Source: an uncultured Lachnospiraceae bacterium (GTDB lineage Bacteria; Bacillota; Clostridia; Lachnospirales; Lachnospiraceae). Taken from it: a DNA stretch of 64,000 nucleotides. Below the pieces are notes generated by a model. It was not told the DNA's origin. It did no database searches and saw only the letters and a program-made list of their open reading frames with translations. The first letter of the stretch is position 1; every line of letters starts with the position of its first letter. Location of the stretch: positions 1 to 64,000 of the forward strand of contig ONHF01000006.1 in the NCBI GenBank assembly GCA_900317555.1, in the 5' to 3' direction. This document shows positions 7,748 through 17,395 of this stretch, piece by piece. A program made the position numbers and the translations under genes.

Positions 7748-9339
7748 ATATATTAAAACGCATCACAGACATCATCATCCGGATTTATCTGCTTCTGCTG
7801 TTTCTTGCCGCAGCAGCAGTTCTTGCTGCCTCCGTAGTTTCTACAGTTGTTTTCCGGCTGAACGAACAGAACGATCTGTTCGATTTCCGGAGAGAGAATG
7901 TTCCGCTGCTGCTGCTTCTTACAGGGGCAGCGGCGGCGCTGTTTTTTCTGCTCGGGCGGACACAGGAGTTTCGGAGAGGAGGCATTGCCGGCAAAACAAA
8001 TCGCGTCCGGATGAACCTGTACGGGAAGGCGCTTTTGTGGTTCGCGTTCTGCACAAGTCTGTTTCTGGTTCTTGTTCTTCGCGGAAAGCCGACGAACGAC
8101 GCGCTGCAGCTGGATCAGATCATCGGCGATTTCCTGCGGGGAGATTACAGCGCGATGAAGCCGGGCGGGTATCTCGATTCATATCCGTTCCAGATTTTCT
8201 ATGTCATGACCGGAATGCTGCTGCAGCTGATTTTCGGACCTTCGAACTACATGGTTTACCAGCTGCTGAATGTGCTCTCAATTGTCCTGACGCTGTATTT
8301 TCTGTATGAGATTTCCTTCGAGCTGTTTCATGACCCGCGCGTATGCAGTATGATGTCGGTAATGGCGTTCGGAGCGATGTTCCTGTATGTGTACGCAACC
8401 TTTATCTATTCGGACATCTGGTCGTTCGCGTCCATGACCGGAGCTGCTTTATTCACGATGCGCTATTTCCGGACGCGGAAGATACGGCAGCTCGTTTTTG
8501 CGGGACTTTTGTGTGCGTTATCGGTCGTCCTCAAGTCCAACGCATATATACTGATGCTGGCGATGCTTGCAGCGCTTCTGGTTGATACTGTGCGCCGCGC
8601 CGCGTTAAATGACAGGAAAGAGAGCCTTCGTTCACTCCTTGCTGCAGTCCTTATTCTTGTCCTTGTCCGCGGCAGCGTTCTATGCGTGAATACAGGCGTG
8701 GAGCGGATGACGGGAATGGGACTCTCGAAAGGGGTTCCCGCAAGCACATACTTCGCGATGGGAATGGAAGAGATGGAAGGCAAATACGGCTGGTACGACG
8801 GCACGAACGTGGGGCTGTATCACAATGCGGACAATCAGTATGAGGCCGCAGACCGGCTTGCAAAAGAGAAAATACATGAGAGAGCAGAAGTTTTCCGTGA
8901 AAACCCGAAATATTTCGTGAAGTTTTATCTGTTTAAATTCCTGTCACAGTGGGCGGACCCGACCTGCGTCTCGATGCGCGAATTCGAAGAGAGCGGCCGG
9001 CATGTCGATAACCAGTCCGCGCTTGCGGCGTCTTTGATTTTCGGCAGGGGATCGCGGATTCTTCAGTGGATTATGAACGTCTATGAGACGCTGGTGTATC
9101 TGGGCTTGTGTGTCTACCTGCTGTGCAGAGTGAAGGGCAGAAAAACGCTGACAGAAAATGAAGTCCTGTTAACTGCGCTGATTTTCGGCGGTGTTGTTTT
9201 TCATCAGCTCTGGGAAGCGTCCGGCAGATACGCGATGCGCTACTATATCTGTATGCTGCCGCTCGCGGCGTTCGGGATGCTGCGGATGCTCGATTGGATT
9301 GCAGCCGGAAAAGGCCTGCGCACACAACAGAAACAATGA
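7744..9339 (+). CDS. Integral membrane protein, GT-C glycosyltransferase-like
   Basis: A 531-residue protein with about ten hydrophobic helices. The first loop after the second helix contains TNDALQLDQIIGDFLRGDYS, an acidic loop like that in GT-C (PMT/ArnT-type) transferases, which use lipid-linked sugars. Family assignment rests on overall layout and is tentative. The gene overlaps the DUF362 stop (ATGA) and the flavin reductase start (ATGA). A role in cell-surface glycosylation is inferred, not shown. Confidence 0.65.
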   Translation: MNILKRITDIIIRIYLLLLFLAAAAVLAASVVSTVVFRLNEQNDLFDFRRENVPLLLLLTGAAAALFFLLGRTQEFRRGGIAGKTNRVRMNLYGKALLWFAFCTSLFLVLVLRGKPTNDALQLDQIIGDFLRGDYSAMKPGGYLDSYPFQIFYVMTGMLLQLIFGPSNYMVYQLLNVLSIVLTLYFLYEISFELFHDPRVCSMMSVMAFGAMFLYVYATFIYSDIWSFASMTGAALFTMRYFRTRKIRQLVFAGLLCALSVVLKSNAYILMLAMLAALLVDTVRRAALNDRKESLRSLLAAVLILVLVRGSVLCVNTGVERMTGMGLSKGVPASTYFAMGMEEMEGKYGWYDGTNVGLYHNADNQYEAADRLAKEKIHERAEVFRENPKYFVKFYLFKFLSQWADPTCVSMREFEESGRHVDNQSALAASLIFGRGSRILQWIMNVYETLVYLGLCVYLLCRVKGRKTLTENEVLLTALIFGGVVFHQLWEASGRYAMRYYICMLPLAAFGMLRMLDWIAAGKGLRTQQKQ

Positions 9340-10001
9340 AAGATAACTCTATGAACGATACAAAACAAAAGCGGGAATACTGGAAACCATCAAACATGCT
9401 GTATCCCCTGCCGGCGGTTATGGTCAGCTGTGCCGATGAAGACGGACGCGCGAATGTGATGACAGCCGCCTGGACAGGAACCATCTGCAGTGATCCGGTC
9501 ATGGTTTATGTCTCGATCCGCAAGGAGCGGTATTCGCACGATATCATTGAGCGCACCGGAGAATTCGTTATCAACCTGACGACGAAGAAGCTCGTACGCG
9601 CGGCAGATTATGCGGGGGTGCGTTCGGGCAGGAATGAGGATAAGTTTCAGACGCTCCATCTGACACAGGCGCCGTCCCAGCTTGTGAAGGCGCCCGGCAT
9701 CGCAGAGTCTCCGGTCAGTCTGGAGTGCAGAGTTGAACAGATACTGCGGCTCGGTTCGCATGACATGTTCATCGCGCGGGTTCTGTCGACGGACATTGAT
9801 CCCGCGTATCTTGATGAAAAAGGCAAGTTCGATCTGGACCGCGCGGATCTTGCGGCATATTCGCACGGAGAATACTGGTCTTTGGGAGAACTGATCGGGA
9901 CGTTCGGCTTCTCCGTGAGGAAACCGGCGAAAAAAGCGCGTTCCTTCCGCGGCGGACAAAGGCACGGCGAAGGGAACGGAAAGGATAAGTTGGAAAAATG
10001 A
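9336..10001 (+). CDS. Flavin reductase-like FMN-binding protein
   Basis: About 221 residues. The fold is the FMN-binding split barrel of the flavin reductase family, seen in YPLPAVMVSCADEDGRANVM, then DPVMVYVSIRKERYSHDII and FVINLTTKKLVRAADYAG. Proteins of this type bind FMN and act as reductases or electron shuttles in anaerobes. The start is taken as the ATG that overlaps the preceding stop (ATGA). A second ATG at 9351 is possible, and neither has a strong ribosome site, so coupling to upstream translation is likely. The tail is rich in Lys, Arg and Gly. Confidence 0.85.
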   Translation: MKDNSMNDTKQKREYWKPSNMLYPLPAVMVSCADEDGRANVMTAAWTGTICSDPVMVYVSIRKERYSHDIIERTGEFVINLTTKKLVRAADYAGVRSGRNEDKFQTLHLTQAPSQLVKAPGIAESPVSLECRVEQILRLGSHDMFIARVLSTDIDPAYLDEKGKFDLDRADLAAYSHGEYWSLGELIGTFGFSVRKPAKKARSFRGGQRHGEGNGKDKLEK

Positions 10002-10495
10002 ATTACGCGCAGATCAAATACTGTGATATCGCGAATGGAACCGGCGTACGGACAAGCCTGTTTGTCAGCGGGTGCACGCATCATTGCAAGGGATGTTTTA
10101 ACGAGATTGCATGGGACTTTGGCTACGGCGAGCCCTTTACGGATGAAGTACAGCAGAAGATCATCGATTCGCTCGCGCCCGAGTACATCGCGGGTTTATC
10201 ACTGCTTGGCGGCGAACCGATGGAGCCGGTCAATCAGCGGGCGCTCGTTCCGTTTCTGCGGAAGGTCCGCGCGGCTTATCCGGACAAAACACTCTGGTGC
10301 TACACAGGTTATACCTACGAAACGGATCTTCTGGATCCCGAGGGTCGTGCGCACTGTGAAGTTACGGATGAGTTTTTAAGTTATATCGACATGCTTGTAG
10401 ATGGAAAATTCGTAGAAGAGCTGAAGGACATCACGCTTTTATTCCGCGGCAGCAGTAATCAGAGATTGCTGCATCTGAGCAGCCGGGATGCGTAA
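9998..10495 (+). CDS. nrdG: Anaerobic ribonucleotide reductase activating protein NrdG
   Basis: A radical-SAM activase of 165 residues that installs the glycyl radical on NrdD. The cluster cysteines are C26, C30 and C33 in GCTHHCKGCF, the spacing expected for this family, and SLLGGEP follows as the SAM-binding motif. Its partner nrdD is not in the window, which is unusual because the two are commonly adjacent. Its start overlaps the flavin reductase stop by four bases. Confidence 0.9.
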   Translation: MNYAQIKYCDIANGTGVRTSLFVSGCTHHCKGCFNEIAWDFGYGEPFTDEVQQKIIDSLAPEYIAGLSLLGGEPMEPVNQRALVPFLRKVRAAYPDKTLWCYTGYTYETDLLDPEGRAHCEVTDEFLSYIDMLVDGKFVEELKDITLLFRGSSNQRLLHLSSRDA

Positions 10496-10507
10496 AAAGG
10501 TGGAAGC

Positions 10508-11113
10508 ATGACCGAAGAACAGAAAAGACAATACTACAGCGAAGTGATACCCGCAAAGCGCCTTGCGGTTTTTGAAGACGCGACGGCAGGAAGAGCGCTT
10601 GATTCCGAGGAAGAGCTGATGCAGAAGCTGTTTTGCAGGCGGCACGGCAATGTCCGGCGGGAAAAATACGACACATATCTGCAGGTCATGTTTGACTTCA
10701 TGGGGCTCTCCAGACAGAAACCGTTTCTGCAGAGAACCGCGCTTTCCAAAGTCCGGAAAGATTACGAGATTCTGGGTTTTGCTCTTGCGCAGGAATGCGG
10801 CGGGGAAGGAATGGAACTTCTCCGCAGAGAGATCAGGAACGCGGCGGACCGCTACTTCAACACCTGCAGGGACAGTGATTATGCAAAGGTCCTCGGGCTT
10901 GTCAAAGCCGGCAAAGCGCAGAAAATGGCGCGGATCCGCGAAGATGCCGCACACCTGGTTTCCGGGTACAAAAAGTCGTGCGGCCTCGACCGCCTTCCGG
11001 AGAACAGCGGAGAAATGGCTGCATGGACGGCGGTTTTTACTGACGCAGTACAGGCGTCTTTTGATACGTTTGAGAAGAATTTCATGCAGGAAAACGGGGT
11101 GCAGGAATATTGA
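10508..11113 (+). CDS. Conserved-looking hypothetical protein, helical
   Basis: A 201-residue soluble protein that I do not recognise with confidence. It is mostly charged and probably all-helical (Arg, Lys, Glu and Ala throughout), with no membrane segment and no obvious catalytic motif. AAAGG precedes the ATG. It lies between nrdG and the rRNA methyltransferase, whose TTG start overlaps its stop, so it is made as part of the same operon. Confidence 0.75.
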   Translation: MTEEQKRQYYSEVIPAKRLAVFEDATAGRALDSEEELMQKLFCRRHGNVRREKYDTYLQVMFDFMGLSRQKPFLQRTALSKVRKDYEILGFALAQECGGEGMELLRREIRNAADRYFNTCRDSDYAKVLGLVKAGKAQKMARIREDAAHLVSGYKKSCGLDRLPENSGEMAAWTAVFTDAVQASFDTFEKNFMQENGVQEY

Positions 11114-12744
11114 ACCGGCAAAACAATACCGCTATACAGCTTCCCGCCGCATTTGAAAAACGGATGCGGAAAATGCTGGGAGACGACGGATATGAGGCGT
11201 ATCTTGCTTCGTTTGAAAGAAAAAGAGCCGCCGGTGTCCGTGTTAATCCGCTTGTGATTTCCGACGAAGATTTTCTGGCACTCCATCTGTTCCGGACGGA
11301 ACCGGTTCCTTTCGCTGAGCACGGTTACTATTATGCGCTTCCGGAAGAGGGTGCTTCGCAGGAAGAGCGGCCCGGGAAACACCCTGCACATGAAGCCGGA
11401 ATGTACTATATGCAGGAGCCGAGCGCGATGATTGTGGCAGCCTTGTCCGGCGCACGGCCCAAGGAGCGGATTCTGGATCTTTGCGCCGCGCCGGGCGGTA
11501 AATCAACGCAGCTTGCCGGTATGATGAACGGGCAGGGACTTCTTGTTTCCAACGAGATTAATGAAGGCAGGGCGCGGATCCTTTCGCAGAACATGGAGAG
11601 GATGGGCGTCCGGAACGCGGTTGTTACGAACGAATCCGCGGAGAAGCTTTCCGAAAGATTTCCGTCTTTCTTTGACAGAATTATCGTTGACGCGCCATGC
11701 TCCGGCGAGGGGATGTTCCGCAAGGAGGAGCAGGCGCTTTCCATGTGGAGCGAGGACAACGTGTGTGCCTGTGCCGAAAGGCAGCAGGAAATTCTCCGGC
11801 ACGCGGCGATTATGCTCCGGGACGGCGGAACGCTCGTCTATTCGACCTGTACGTTTGCGCCTCTCGAAGATGAAATATCGACAGCTCTGTTCCTTGCGGA
11901 GCATCCGGAATTCCGGCTCGTCGATCTTCCGGGCCGGCTTGGAGCGAAGATGGCAGAATGGGGCCTGTCCACGGGAAATCCGGACTGGTGTGATCTTGGT
12001 GCTTCACCGGAGATCATTCAGAAGATCCGGAATACACGAAGCGAAGTCTGCAAAACCATCCGTCTCTGGCCGCAGCGCCTTCGTGGAGAAGGGCATTTTC
12101 TCGCTGTGATGGAAAAGCACAGTTTCGGGAGAAGCTCCTGCGCAGCCGCTGCGCAGAACGGCGACGGCTCTTCTGTCGTCACGGGCCGCGCGGCCGCGCC
12201 GGACGAAAAGCGTACCGCCACGACATACGGAAAGCGCGCAGAGGCGTCTTACGGAAAACGCCGGAAGGGAACGGACGGCCGGAAAAACAGCGGAAACAGC
12301 AATGCACTGCAGTCCGCGCTTCAACTTTGGAAAGCCTTTGCTGCAGAATATCTGAAAGAAGAAGCCTCCGGCACACTGCAGGGAAGCAGCGGCACCGCCG
12401 TGCTTTACGGGGATGATTTATATCTTGCTCCGGAAGGAGTCTTGATACAAGGCCTCCGGGTGCTGCGTCCGGGCCTGCATCTCGGAACGGTGAAAAAGGA
12501 CCGTTTCGAGCCGGCGCACGCGCTTGCGATGGCACTCCGGCCGGCGCAGGTACGGCAAAGCATTGACTTCCCGGACAACACTGCCGGGGCGCATGCGTTT
12601 CTTCGCGGCGAGTCGGTTCCCTGTGATCCGTTGCTGAAAGGCTGGGTCCTTATCACAACCGGCGGCGTCAGCATGGGATGGGCGAAAGCAGCCGGCGGAA
12701 TGCTCAAAAACCATTACCCGAAAGGACTTCGAAGGCCGTACTGA
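11110..12744 (+). CDS. 16S rRNA cytosine-C5 methyltransferase, RsmF/NOL1-NOP2-Sun family
   Basis: A SAM-dependent enzyme that methylates a cytosine in rRNA. The SAM site is LDLCAAPGGKSTQLAG (about 119-134). The two functional cysteines lie in DAPCSGEGMFRK (C197) and YSTCTF (C247). The C-terminal region (about 400-544) resembles the RsmF PUA-like RNA-binding end. Between about 335 and 395 is a low-complexity stretch rich in Lys, Arg, Ala and Gly, probably a flexible linker. The start codon is TTG overlapping the previous stop (TTGA), with AGGA just upstream. Confidence 0.9.
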   Translation: MNRQNNTAIQLPAAFEKRMRKMLGDDGYEAYLASFERKRAAGVRVNPLVISDEDFLALHLFRTEPVPFAEHGYYYALPEEGASQEERPGKHPAHEAGMYYMQEPSAMIVAALSGARPKERILDLCAAPGGKSTQLAGMMNGQGLLVSNEINEGRARILSQNMERMGVRNAVVTNESAEKLSERFPSFFDRIIVDAPCSGEGMFRKEEQALSMWSEDNVCACAERQQEILRHAAIMLRDGGTLVYSTCTFAPLEDEISTALFLAEHPEFRLVDLPGRLGAKMAEWGLSTGNPDWCDLGASPEIIQKIRNTRSEVCKTIRLWPQRLRGEGHFLAVMEKHSFGRSSCAAAAQNGDGSSVVTGRAAAPDEKRTATTYGKRAEASYGKRRKGTDGRKNSGNSNALQSALQLWKAFAAEYLKEEASGTLQGSSGTAVLYGDDLYLAPEGVLIQGLRVLRPGLHLGTVKKDRFEPAHALAMALRPAQVRQSIDFPDNTAGAHAFLRGESVPCDPLLKGWVLITTGGVSMGWAKAAGGMLKNHYPKGLRRPY

Positions 12745-12775
12745 CAGCGCCTTGAGAATGAGGATTTAATAACTT

Positions 12776-13966
12776 ATGAATTCAGTCATCTATCTGGATC
12801 ATGCGGCAACGTGCCGGATGCGTCCGGAAGCCATCGCGGCAATGACAGAGGCGATGGAGCATACCTTTGGAAACGCAAGTCCCTCGTACAGCATTGCGAG
12901 AGACGCGAAACGCTGCCTTGATAATGCAAGAGCAGTGCTCGCGGAGACGATCGGCGCCGGCTGGAATGAGATCTTCTTTACTTCCGGCGGTACGGAGTCA
13001 GACAACTGGGCGCTGACAGGAACAGCGGAGGCACTGCAGGACAAGGGAAAACATATCATTGTGTCAGCCATCGAACACCACGCCATCCTGCATACCTGCG
13101 AGTACCTCGAAAGCCGCGGCTTTTCGGTAACCCGTCTTCCGGTGGACAGTGAAGGCAGGGTGCGCCCGGAAGAATTGGCGGACGAACTGAACGCGCGGCC
13201 GGATACGATTCTGGTGTCGGTTATGGCGGCGAACAACGAGATCGGAACCCTCGAGGATATCGGGACGCTTTGCAGGTATACGCATGATCACGGCGCCCTT
13301 TTTCATACTGACGCGGTGCAGGCATACGGGAAAACAGACGCGTTAAACGTCTCCGCCGTACCCGTGGATCTGTTCAGCGCCAGCGCGCACAAGATCGGAG
13401 GCCCGAAAGGAATCGGGTTCTTATATGTCCGGAACGGCACCCGGCTGCAGTCGCTGATCCACGGCGGCAGTCAGGAGAGAGGGCGGCGCGCCGGAACCGA
13501 GAATGTTCCGGCAGCAGCAGGCTTTGCGGCAGCCGCGAAGGCGGCCTTCGCAAACATGGAAAACGAAACCCGCGCAGAGAGAGAACTGCAGGCGTATTTT
13601 CGCGAAAGACTATTGGCTGCTTTCGGAGAGCGGAACGGGGATTCGCCGGCGCCTTCCGGCATACTCTGGAACGGCCCGGTTCCCGGAGATGACCGACTTG
13701 CCAATAACATCAGTGTGTCGTTTCCGGGCGTATCCGCGGAGTCGCTGCTGATCAGTCTGGACCTTGCGGGCATCTGCGCTTCGGGCGGCAGCGCCTGCAC
13801 AACCGGCGCGCTCGACCCGTCGCATGTCATTATGGCGGTTTCTGGAGACCGGAAGCGGGCGGAAGGGACGATCCGGTTTACAACCGGACCGGAAAATACA
13901 AAAGAAGAGATCGACAGGACAATCGAAGTCCTAGGGGAAGCGCTGCGAAGAATCAGGACCATGTAG
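12776..13966 (+). CDS. Cysteine desulfurase, NifS/IscS-like
   Basis: A PLP enzyme of 396 residues that takes sulfur from cysteine for Fe-S clusters or thio-modified tRNA. The PLP lysine is K206 in SAHKIGGPKG, and the active cysteine is C341 in GGSACTTGALDPSHV. The N-terminus (YLDHAATCRM) replaces the usual YLDNAATT but keeps the fold motif. It lies 31 bp after the rRNA methyltransferase. No iscU- or thiI-type partner follows, so the sulfur acceptor cannot be named. Confidence 0.92.
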   Translation: MNSVIYLDHAATCRMRPEAIAAMTEAMEHTFGNASPSYSIARDAKRCLDNARAVLAETIGAGWNEIFFTSGGTESDNWALTGTAEALQDKGKHIIVSAIEHHAILHTCEYLESRGFSVTRLPVDSEGRVRPEELADELNARPDTILVSVMAANNEIGTLEDIGTLCRYTHDHGALFHTDAVQAYGKTDALNVSAVPVDLFSASAHKIGGPKGIGFLYVRNGTRLQSLIHGGSQERGRRAGTENVPAAAGFAAAAKAAFANMENETRAERELQAYFRERLLAAFGERNGDSPAPSGILWNGPVPGDDRLANNISVSFPGVSAESLLISLDLAGICASGGSACTTGALDPSHVIMAVSGDRKRAEGTIRFTTGPENTKEEIDRTIEVLGEALRRIRTM

Positions 13967-14052
13967 CCCGGCTTACCTTTGCAGGGAGCGGTTTCACGCC
14001 GGTCGTGACGTCTCCGCCGGAGCTGGTGCGAGCCGGGGCAGAGGCCTGCGCC

Positions 14053-14064
14053 GGTACCGTTACC
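14053..14064. promoter_or_regulatory. Upstream LacI-type operator of glgP
   Basis: GGTACCGTTACC, about 30 bp upstream of the glgP -35 element. It is identical to the core of the perfect palindrome at 14226-14245 and one base different from the malE site (on the opposite strand). The two glgP sites are centred 177 bp apart, on either side of the promoter, a spacing that could allow DNA looping. Confidence 0.6.
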
Positions 14065-14092
14065 ATCGCTGAAAAATAAGGGATTTTCCTAT

Positions 14093-14121
14093 TTGACCAA
14101 AATATAACGATCTGCTATAAT
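14093..14121 (+). promoter_or_regulatory. Sigma-A promoter of glgP
   Basis: TTGACC (14093-14098) and TATAAT (14116-14121) with a 17-bp spacer. The predicted start is near 14128, leaving a leader of about 150 bases that contains a terminator hairpin and an operator. Confidence 0.85.
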
Positions 14122-14181
14122 CCAGTTCGTAGACGCACAGAGCGCCTGAGATATACTATTGCAATTACACTGTTTGTTCTT

Positions 14182-14219
14182 CGGCAGGTCAGAATCGCCT
14201 TAGGCCTGCCGGCTTTTTT
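14182..14219 (+). terminator. Intrinsic terminator inside the glgP leader
   Basis: CGGCAGGTC (14182-14190) pairs with GGCCTGCCG (14203-14211), followed by TTTTTT at 14214-14219. It lies between the glgP promoter and the gene, so it could act as an attenuator. It may equally stop read-through from the cysteine desulfurase operon. Confidence 0.75.
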
Positions 14220-14225
14220 CAGGAG

Positions 14226-14245
14226 TTTCGGTACCGTTACCGAAA
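14226..14245. promoter_or_regulatory. Downstream LacI-type operator of glgP (perfect palindrome)
   Basis: TTTCGGTA-CCGT-TACCGAAA is a perfect 8-bp inverted repeat around a 4-bp centre, about 100 bp after the transcription start. Its symmetry and size suit a LacI-family repressor; the candidate regulator is encoded at 30219-31274. Bound here it could block elongation or pair with the upstream site. Confidence 0.65.
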
Positions 14246-14280
14246 ACCCTGACACATAAAATGAGGAGAATGCGGGTACT

Positions 14281-16590
14281 ATGAGAGAAGCAACAAACAT
14301 GCAGAAAGATGTTCTGACCCTGAACATGGAGGAACAGGTCACGAAGATCGCCGGCGACATGTATGGAAAGTCCATCGCGCAGTGCACGGACGAAGAACTG
14401 TACTATGTCATTCTGGCTTACTGCAAGGAGCTGCTGCAGGTCTGCGGGCGCAATATGGGGGAAAAGAAGGTTTACTATATTTCCGCGGAATTCCTGATCG
14501 GCAAGCTTTTGTCCAACAATCTGATCAATCTCAAGATCTATGACCGGATGAATGATCTTTTGAAGAAGAACGGCAAAGACCTTTCGAAGATTGAGGAGGT
14601 GGAGCCGGAGCCGTCTCTGGGGAACGGCGGTCTTGGAAGACTGGCGGCATGCTTCCTGGATTCGATCGCAACGCTCGGCCTTCCGGGAGAAGGCATCGGT
14701 CTGAACTATCATTACGGGCTGTTCCATCAGGTCATTGAAGACAGGCTGCAGAAGGCGGTCAAGGATCCGTGGATTCAGCCGCAGTCCTGGGAGAATGAGA
14801 CGGATGTTTCGTTCGAGGTTTGTTTTGGCGACCGTAAGGTAATCTCCAGAATGTACGACATCGACGTCGTAGGATACGACAACGGTGTAAATAAGCTGCG
14901 GCTGTTCGACATTGTCTCGGCAGACGATTCGATTGTCAAAGATGGAATCGACTTCGACAAGAAAGACATCGAGAAGAATCTGACGCTGTTCCTGTATCCG
15001 GACGATTCGGATGAGGACGGCATGCTGCTTCGGATTTACCAGCAGTATTTCATGGTCAGCAACGCCGCGCAGCTGATTCTCGCCGAAATGAAGGCAAAAC
15101 AATACGACCTCCGGCACCTCTACGATCACGCCGTGATTCAGATCAATGATACGCATCCGACGCTTGTCATTCCGGAGCTGATCCGCATCCTGACCGAGGA
15201 CAAGGCCATGACGATGGATGAGGCGATCAGTGTCGTGACTAAGACCTGCGCGTACACAAATCACACGATTCTTGCGGAAGCGCTGGAAACCTGGCCGATC
15301 GCTTATCTCGAGAAGGTTGTTCCGCAGCTGATGCCGATAATCAGAGAACTGGACAGAAGAGTCAAAGACAAATATGATGACCCGGATGTATGGATCATCG
15401 ACAAGGACAACAAGGTTCATATGGCCTATATCGATATCCATTACGGCTTCTCTGTCAACGGTGTGGCAGCGATTCACACGGAAATCCTCAAGAACACGGA
15501 ACTGCACAAGTTCTATGAGCTTTATCCGGAAAAATTCAATAACAAGACCAACGGCATTACATTCAGAAGGTGGCTTCTTTCCTGCAATCACGAGCTTTCG
15601 AATTTCCTTTCGGAGACAATTTCGGACGCTTACAAGAAGGACGCTACGGCGCTCGAGCGTCTGCTTGAATACAAAGACGATGACCGCGTGCTTTCAAAGC
15701 TGGACGAGATTAAGATGTATAACAAGGCTGCTCTTGCTTCGTACATCGAAGAGCATGAAGGTGTGCAGCTGGATCCCGAGGGAATCTTTGACATTCAGAT
15801 CAAGCGGCTGCATGAGTACAAGCGCCAGCAGATGAACGCGCTGTACATCATACACAAGTATCTGGAGATCAAGGGAGGAAAGAAACCTGTCCGTCCGCTG
15901 AACTTTATCTTCGGCGCGAAGGCGGCGCCGGCGTATATCATCGCGCAGGATATCATTCATCTGCTTCTGTGCCTGCAGCAGATCATTGACAATGATCCGG
16001 ATGTAAATCAGTATATGCATCTTGTTTTTGTCACGAACTACAACGTGACTTACGCGGAGAAGCTGATTCCTGCCTGTGATATTTCCGAGCAGATCTCGCT
16101 TGCTTCCAAAGAGGCATCCGGAACTTCCAATATGAAGTTCATGCTCAACGGCGCAGTTACACTTGGTACGGCAGACGGCGCAAACGTCGAGATCCATGAT
16201 CTTGTCGGCAATGATAACATCTACATGTTCGGCATTGATTCCGAGACAGTTATCCGTCATTACGCAAAGGGCGATTATGTTTCGAAGGACTACTATGACA
16301 GGAGCCCTGTGATCAAAGAGGCCGTGGACTTCATTGTCGGACCGCAGTGCATGGCTGTCGGACACAAGGAGAATCTGGAGCGCCTGTACAACGATATTCT
16401 TCACAAAGACTGGTTCATGGCTCTTATCGATCTTGAAGATTATATCCGCGTGAAAGATCAGATGTTTGCGGATTACGAGGACAGACGCAGGTGGGATCAG
16501 ATGATGCTTGTCAATATCGCGAAAGCAGGCTATTTCTCATCTGACAGAACAATCGAACAGTATAATAAGGACATCTGGAAGCTTCGCTGA
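14281..16590 (+). CDS. glgP: Glycogen/maltodextrin phosphorylase
   Basis: A GT35 phosphorylase of 769 residues that splits alpha-1,4-glucans with phosphate to give glucose-1-phosphate. [19 protein letters not shown] marks the glucan-binding N-terminal half. The PLP lysine is K619 in [17 protein letters not shown], followed by DGANVEI. The length is slightly under the usual 800 because the N-terminus is short, as in bacterial maltodextrin-type enzymes. AGGAG lies 12 bases before the start; an ATG at 14299 is an alternative. The shared operator links it to the maltodextrin importer at 25267-30153, which would supply its substrate. Confidence 0.95.
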   Translation: MREATNMQKDVLTLNMEEQVTKIAGDMYGKSIAQCTDEELYYVILAYCKELLQVCGRNMGEKKVYYISAEFLIGKLLSNNLINLKIYDRMNDLLKKNGKDLSKIEEVEPEPSLGNGGLGRLAACFLDSIATLGLPGEGIGLNYHYGLFHQVIEDRLQKAVKDPWIQPQSWENETDVSFEVCFGDRKVISRMYDIDVVGYDNGVNKLRLFDIVSADDSIVKDGIDFDKKDIEKNLTLFLYPDDSDEDGMLLRIYQQYFMVSNAAQLILAEMKAKQYDLRHLYDHAVIQINDTHPTLVIPELIRILTEDKAMTMDEAISVVTKTCAYTNHTILAEALETWPIAYLEKVVPQLMPIIRELDRRVKDKYDDPDVWIIDKDNKVHMAYIDIHYGFSVNGVAAIHTEILKNTELHKFYELYPEKFNNKTNGITFRRWLLSCNHELSNFLSETISDAYKKDATALERLLEYKDDDRVLSKLDEIKMYNKAALASYIEEHEGVQLDPEGIFDIQIKRLHEYKRQQMNALYIIHKYLEIKGGKKPVRPLNFIFGAKAAPAYIIAQDIIHLLLCLQQIIDNDPDVNQYMHLVFVTNYNVTYAEKLIPACDISEQISLASKEASGTSNMKFMLNGAVTLGTADGANVEIHDLVGNDNIYMFGIDSETVIRHYAKGDYVSKDYYDRSPVIKEAVDFIVGPQCMAVGHKENLERLYNDILHKDWFMALIDLEDYIRVKDQMFADYEDRRRWDQMMLVNIAKAGYFSSDRTIEQYNKDIWKLR

Positions 16591-16617
16591 TGTGCGGAGG
16601 AAACCGGATTTAAGCAG

Positions 16618-16667
16618 CAGGGCTGCTGCCATCGTGAGCGGGGTCACGGGGCGGCAGCCCTGTTTTT
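16618..16667 (+). terminator. Terminator of glgP
   Basis: CAGGGCTGC (16618-16626) pairs with GCAGCCCTG (16654-16662), followed by TTTTT. It starts 27 bp after the glgP stop. Confidence 0.8.
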
Positions 16668-17237
16668 GTATCCAGGAAAGACCGGGGGAACATGGTGCCT
16701 GCTTTAACAGCCATCGCAGGATTATCTATCTGCCGCCGGGCCATCTATCTTTGAAATATGCATTTTGGAAGGACAGCGCCGATACTGCCGGAGCTTTCCG
16801 GCAGGTATTTACAGGCAAATTAGCCATCTGCGTGAGAAATCTTATTTATAGAATGAATGTAATGAAGTGAGATTTCCGGAAGATTCCATCCGTAGAACAA
16901 TATTTTCCTCCGGGAGGAAGAGCAAGGAGTGGACACGCCGTGAAGTGCACTGGAATAGCCATCTGTCAGAAAAATTGCAGTATCAGAAGGAAGTGGCGAA
17001 CCATCTGGTAATAAAAAATGAAAATGAGATGGCAACTAGAATGGAAGCATGATATAACCTGAGAAGCTTTTTTGCCTGACAGAGGGAATTCACTTCTTCC
17101 GGCAATGATATTCATCATGAAGACAAAAATAATAACCTTATGCAACTGGTTCGCAAGCGGGATTAGAAGCGAAGCCATATGATGTGTCACACAATTAAAC
17201 AATACCAAGAAAAATAACGCACAAATTCATCACTCTA
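16668..17237. other. AT-rich non-coding stretch before the nuclease-like gene
   Basis: About 570 bp without a gene I can support. The short frames here have no ribosome sites and atypical composition. The sequence is visibly more AT-rich than the flanking genes, particularly after 16800. The phrase AGCCATCTG appears twice (about 16822 and 16957), and also at about 754 in the AT-rich start of the window. It may be decayed foreign DNA associated with the next gene. Confidence 0.5.
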
Positions 17238-17246
17238 TGATATAAT
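17238..17246 (+). promoter_or_regulatory. Extended -10 promoter of the nuclease-like gene
   Basis: TGA-TATAAT is a consensus extended -10 element; no good -35 is seen 17 bp upstream, which such promoters do not need. The predicted start near 17253 gives a structured leader of about 143 bases. Confidence 0.55.
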
Positions 17247-17305
17247 TTTTTAACTAAAGCGCCTGCGGGTACTCCATATCTGCAGAGAAAGCTAATCTAT
17301 AATCA

Positions 17306-17388
17306 GGGTGGTAATCATACTGCCCGTGAAGTACGCGTCTAGATCTCATTTCTTTAATCTGTCTTTCCCGTTAACGGGATGAAAGGAC
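17306..17388 (+). promoter_or_regulatory. Structured 5' leader with a hairpin over the ribosome-binding site
   Basis: Two hairpins are visible. The first pairs GGGTGGTA (17306-17313) with TACTGCCC (17318-17325). The second spans 17361-17388: CCCG-TTAA-CGGG at its tip, and GTCTTT pairing with AAAGGAC at its base. The ribosome site AAAGGA (17382-17387) lies inside the second stem, so the folded leader should reduce translation of the gene at 17396. Regulatory meaning is inferred. Confidence 0.5.
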
Positions 17389-17395
17389 CACATCC

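Noticed and set aside
14200-15591. A long open frame (463 codons) on the minus strand over glgP
   Set aside because: It is antisense to a fully recognised enzyme, encodes no known motif and has no ribosome site. It arises from codon bias of the + strand gene.
16508-17052. Two short + strand frames after glgP
   Set aside because: The first runs through the glgP end and terminator; neither has a ribosome site or recognisable sequence.
17300-17345. Possible T-box element (AGGGTGG in the leader of the nuclease-like gene)
   Set aside because: The conserved T-box continuation (ACCGCG) is absent, there is no terminator after it, and the gene is not an amino-acid gene.
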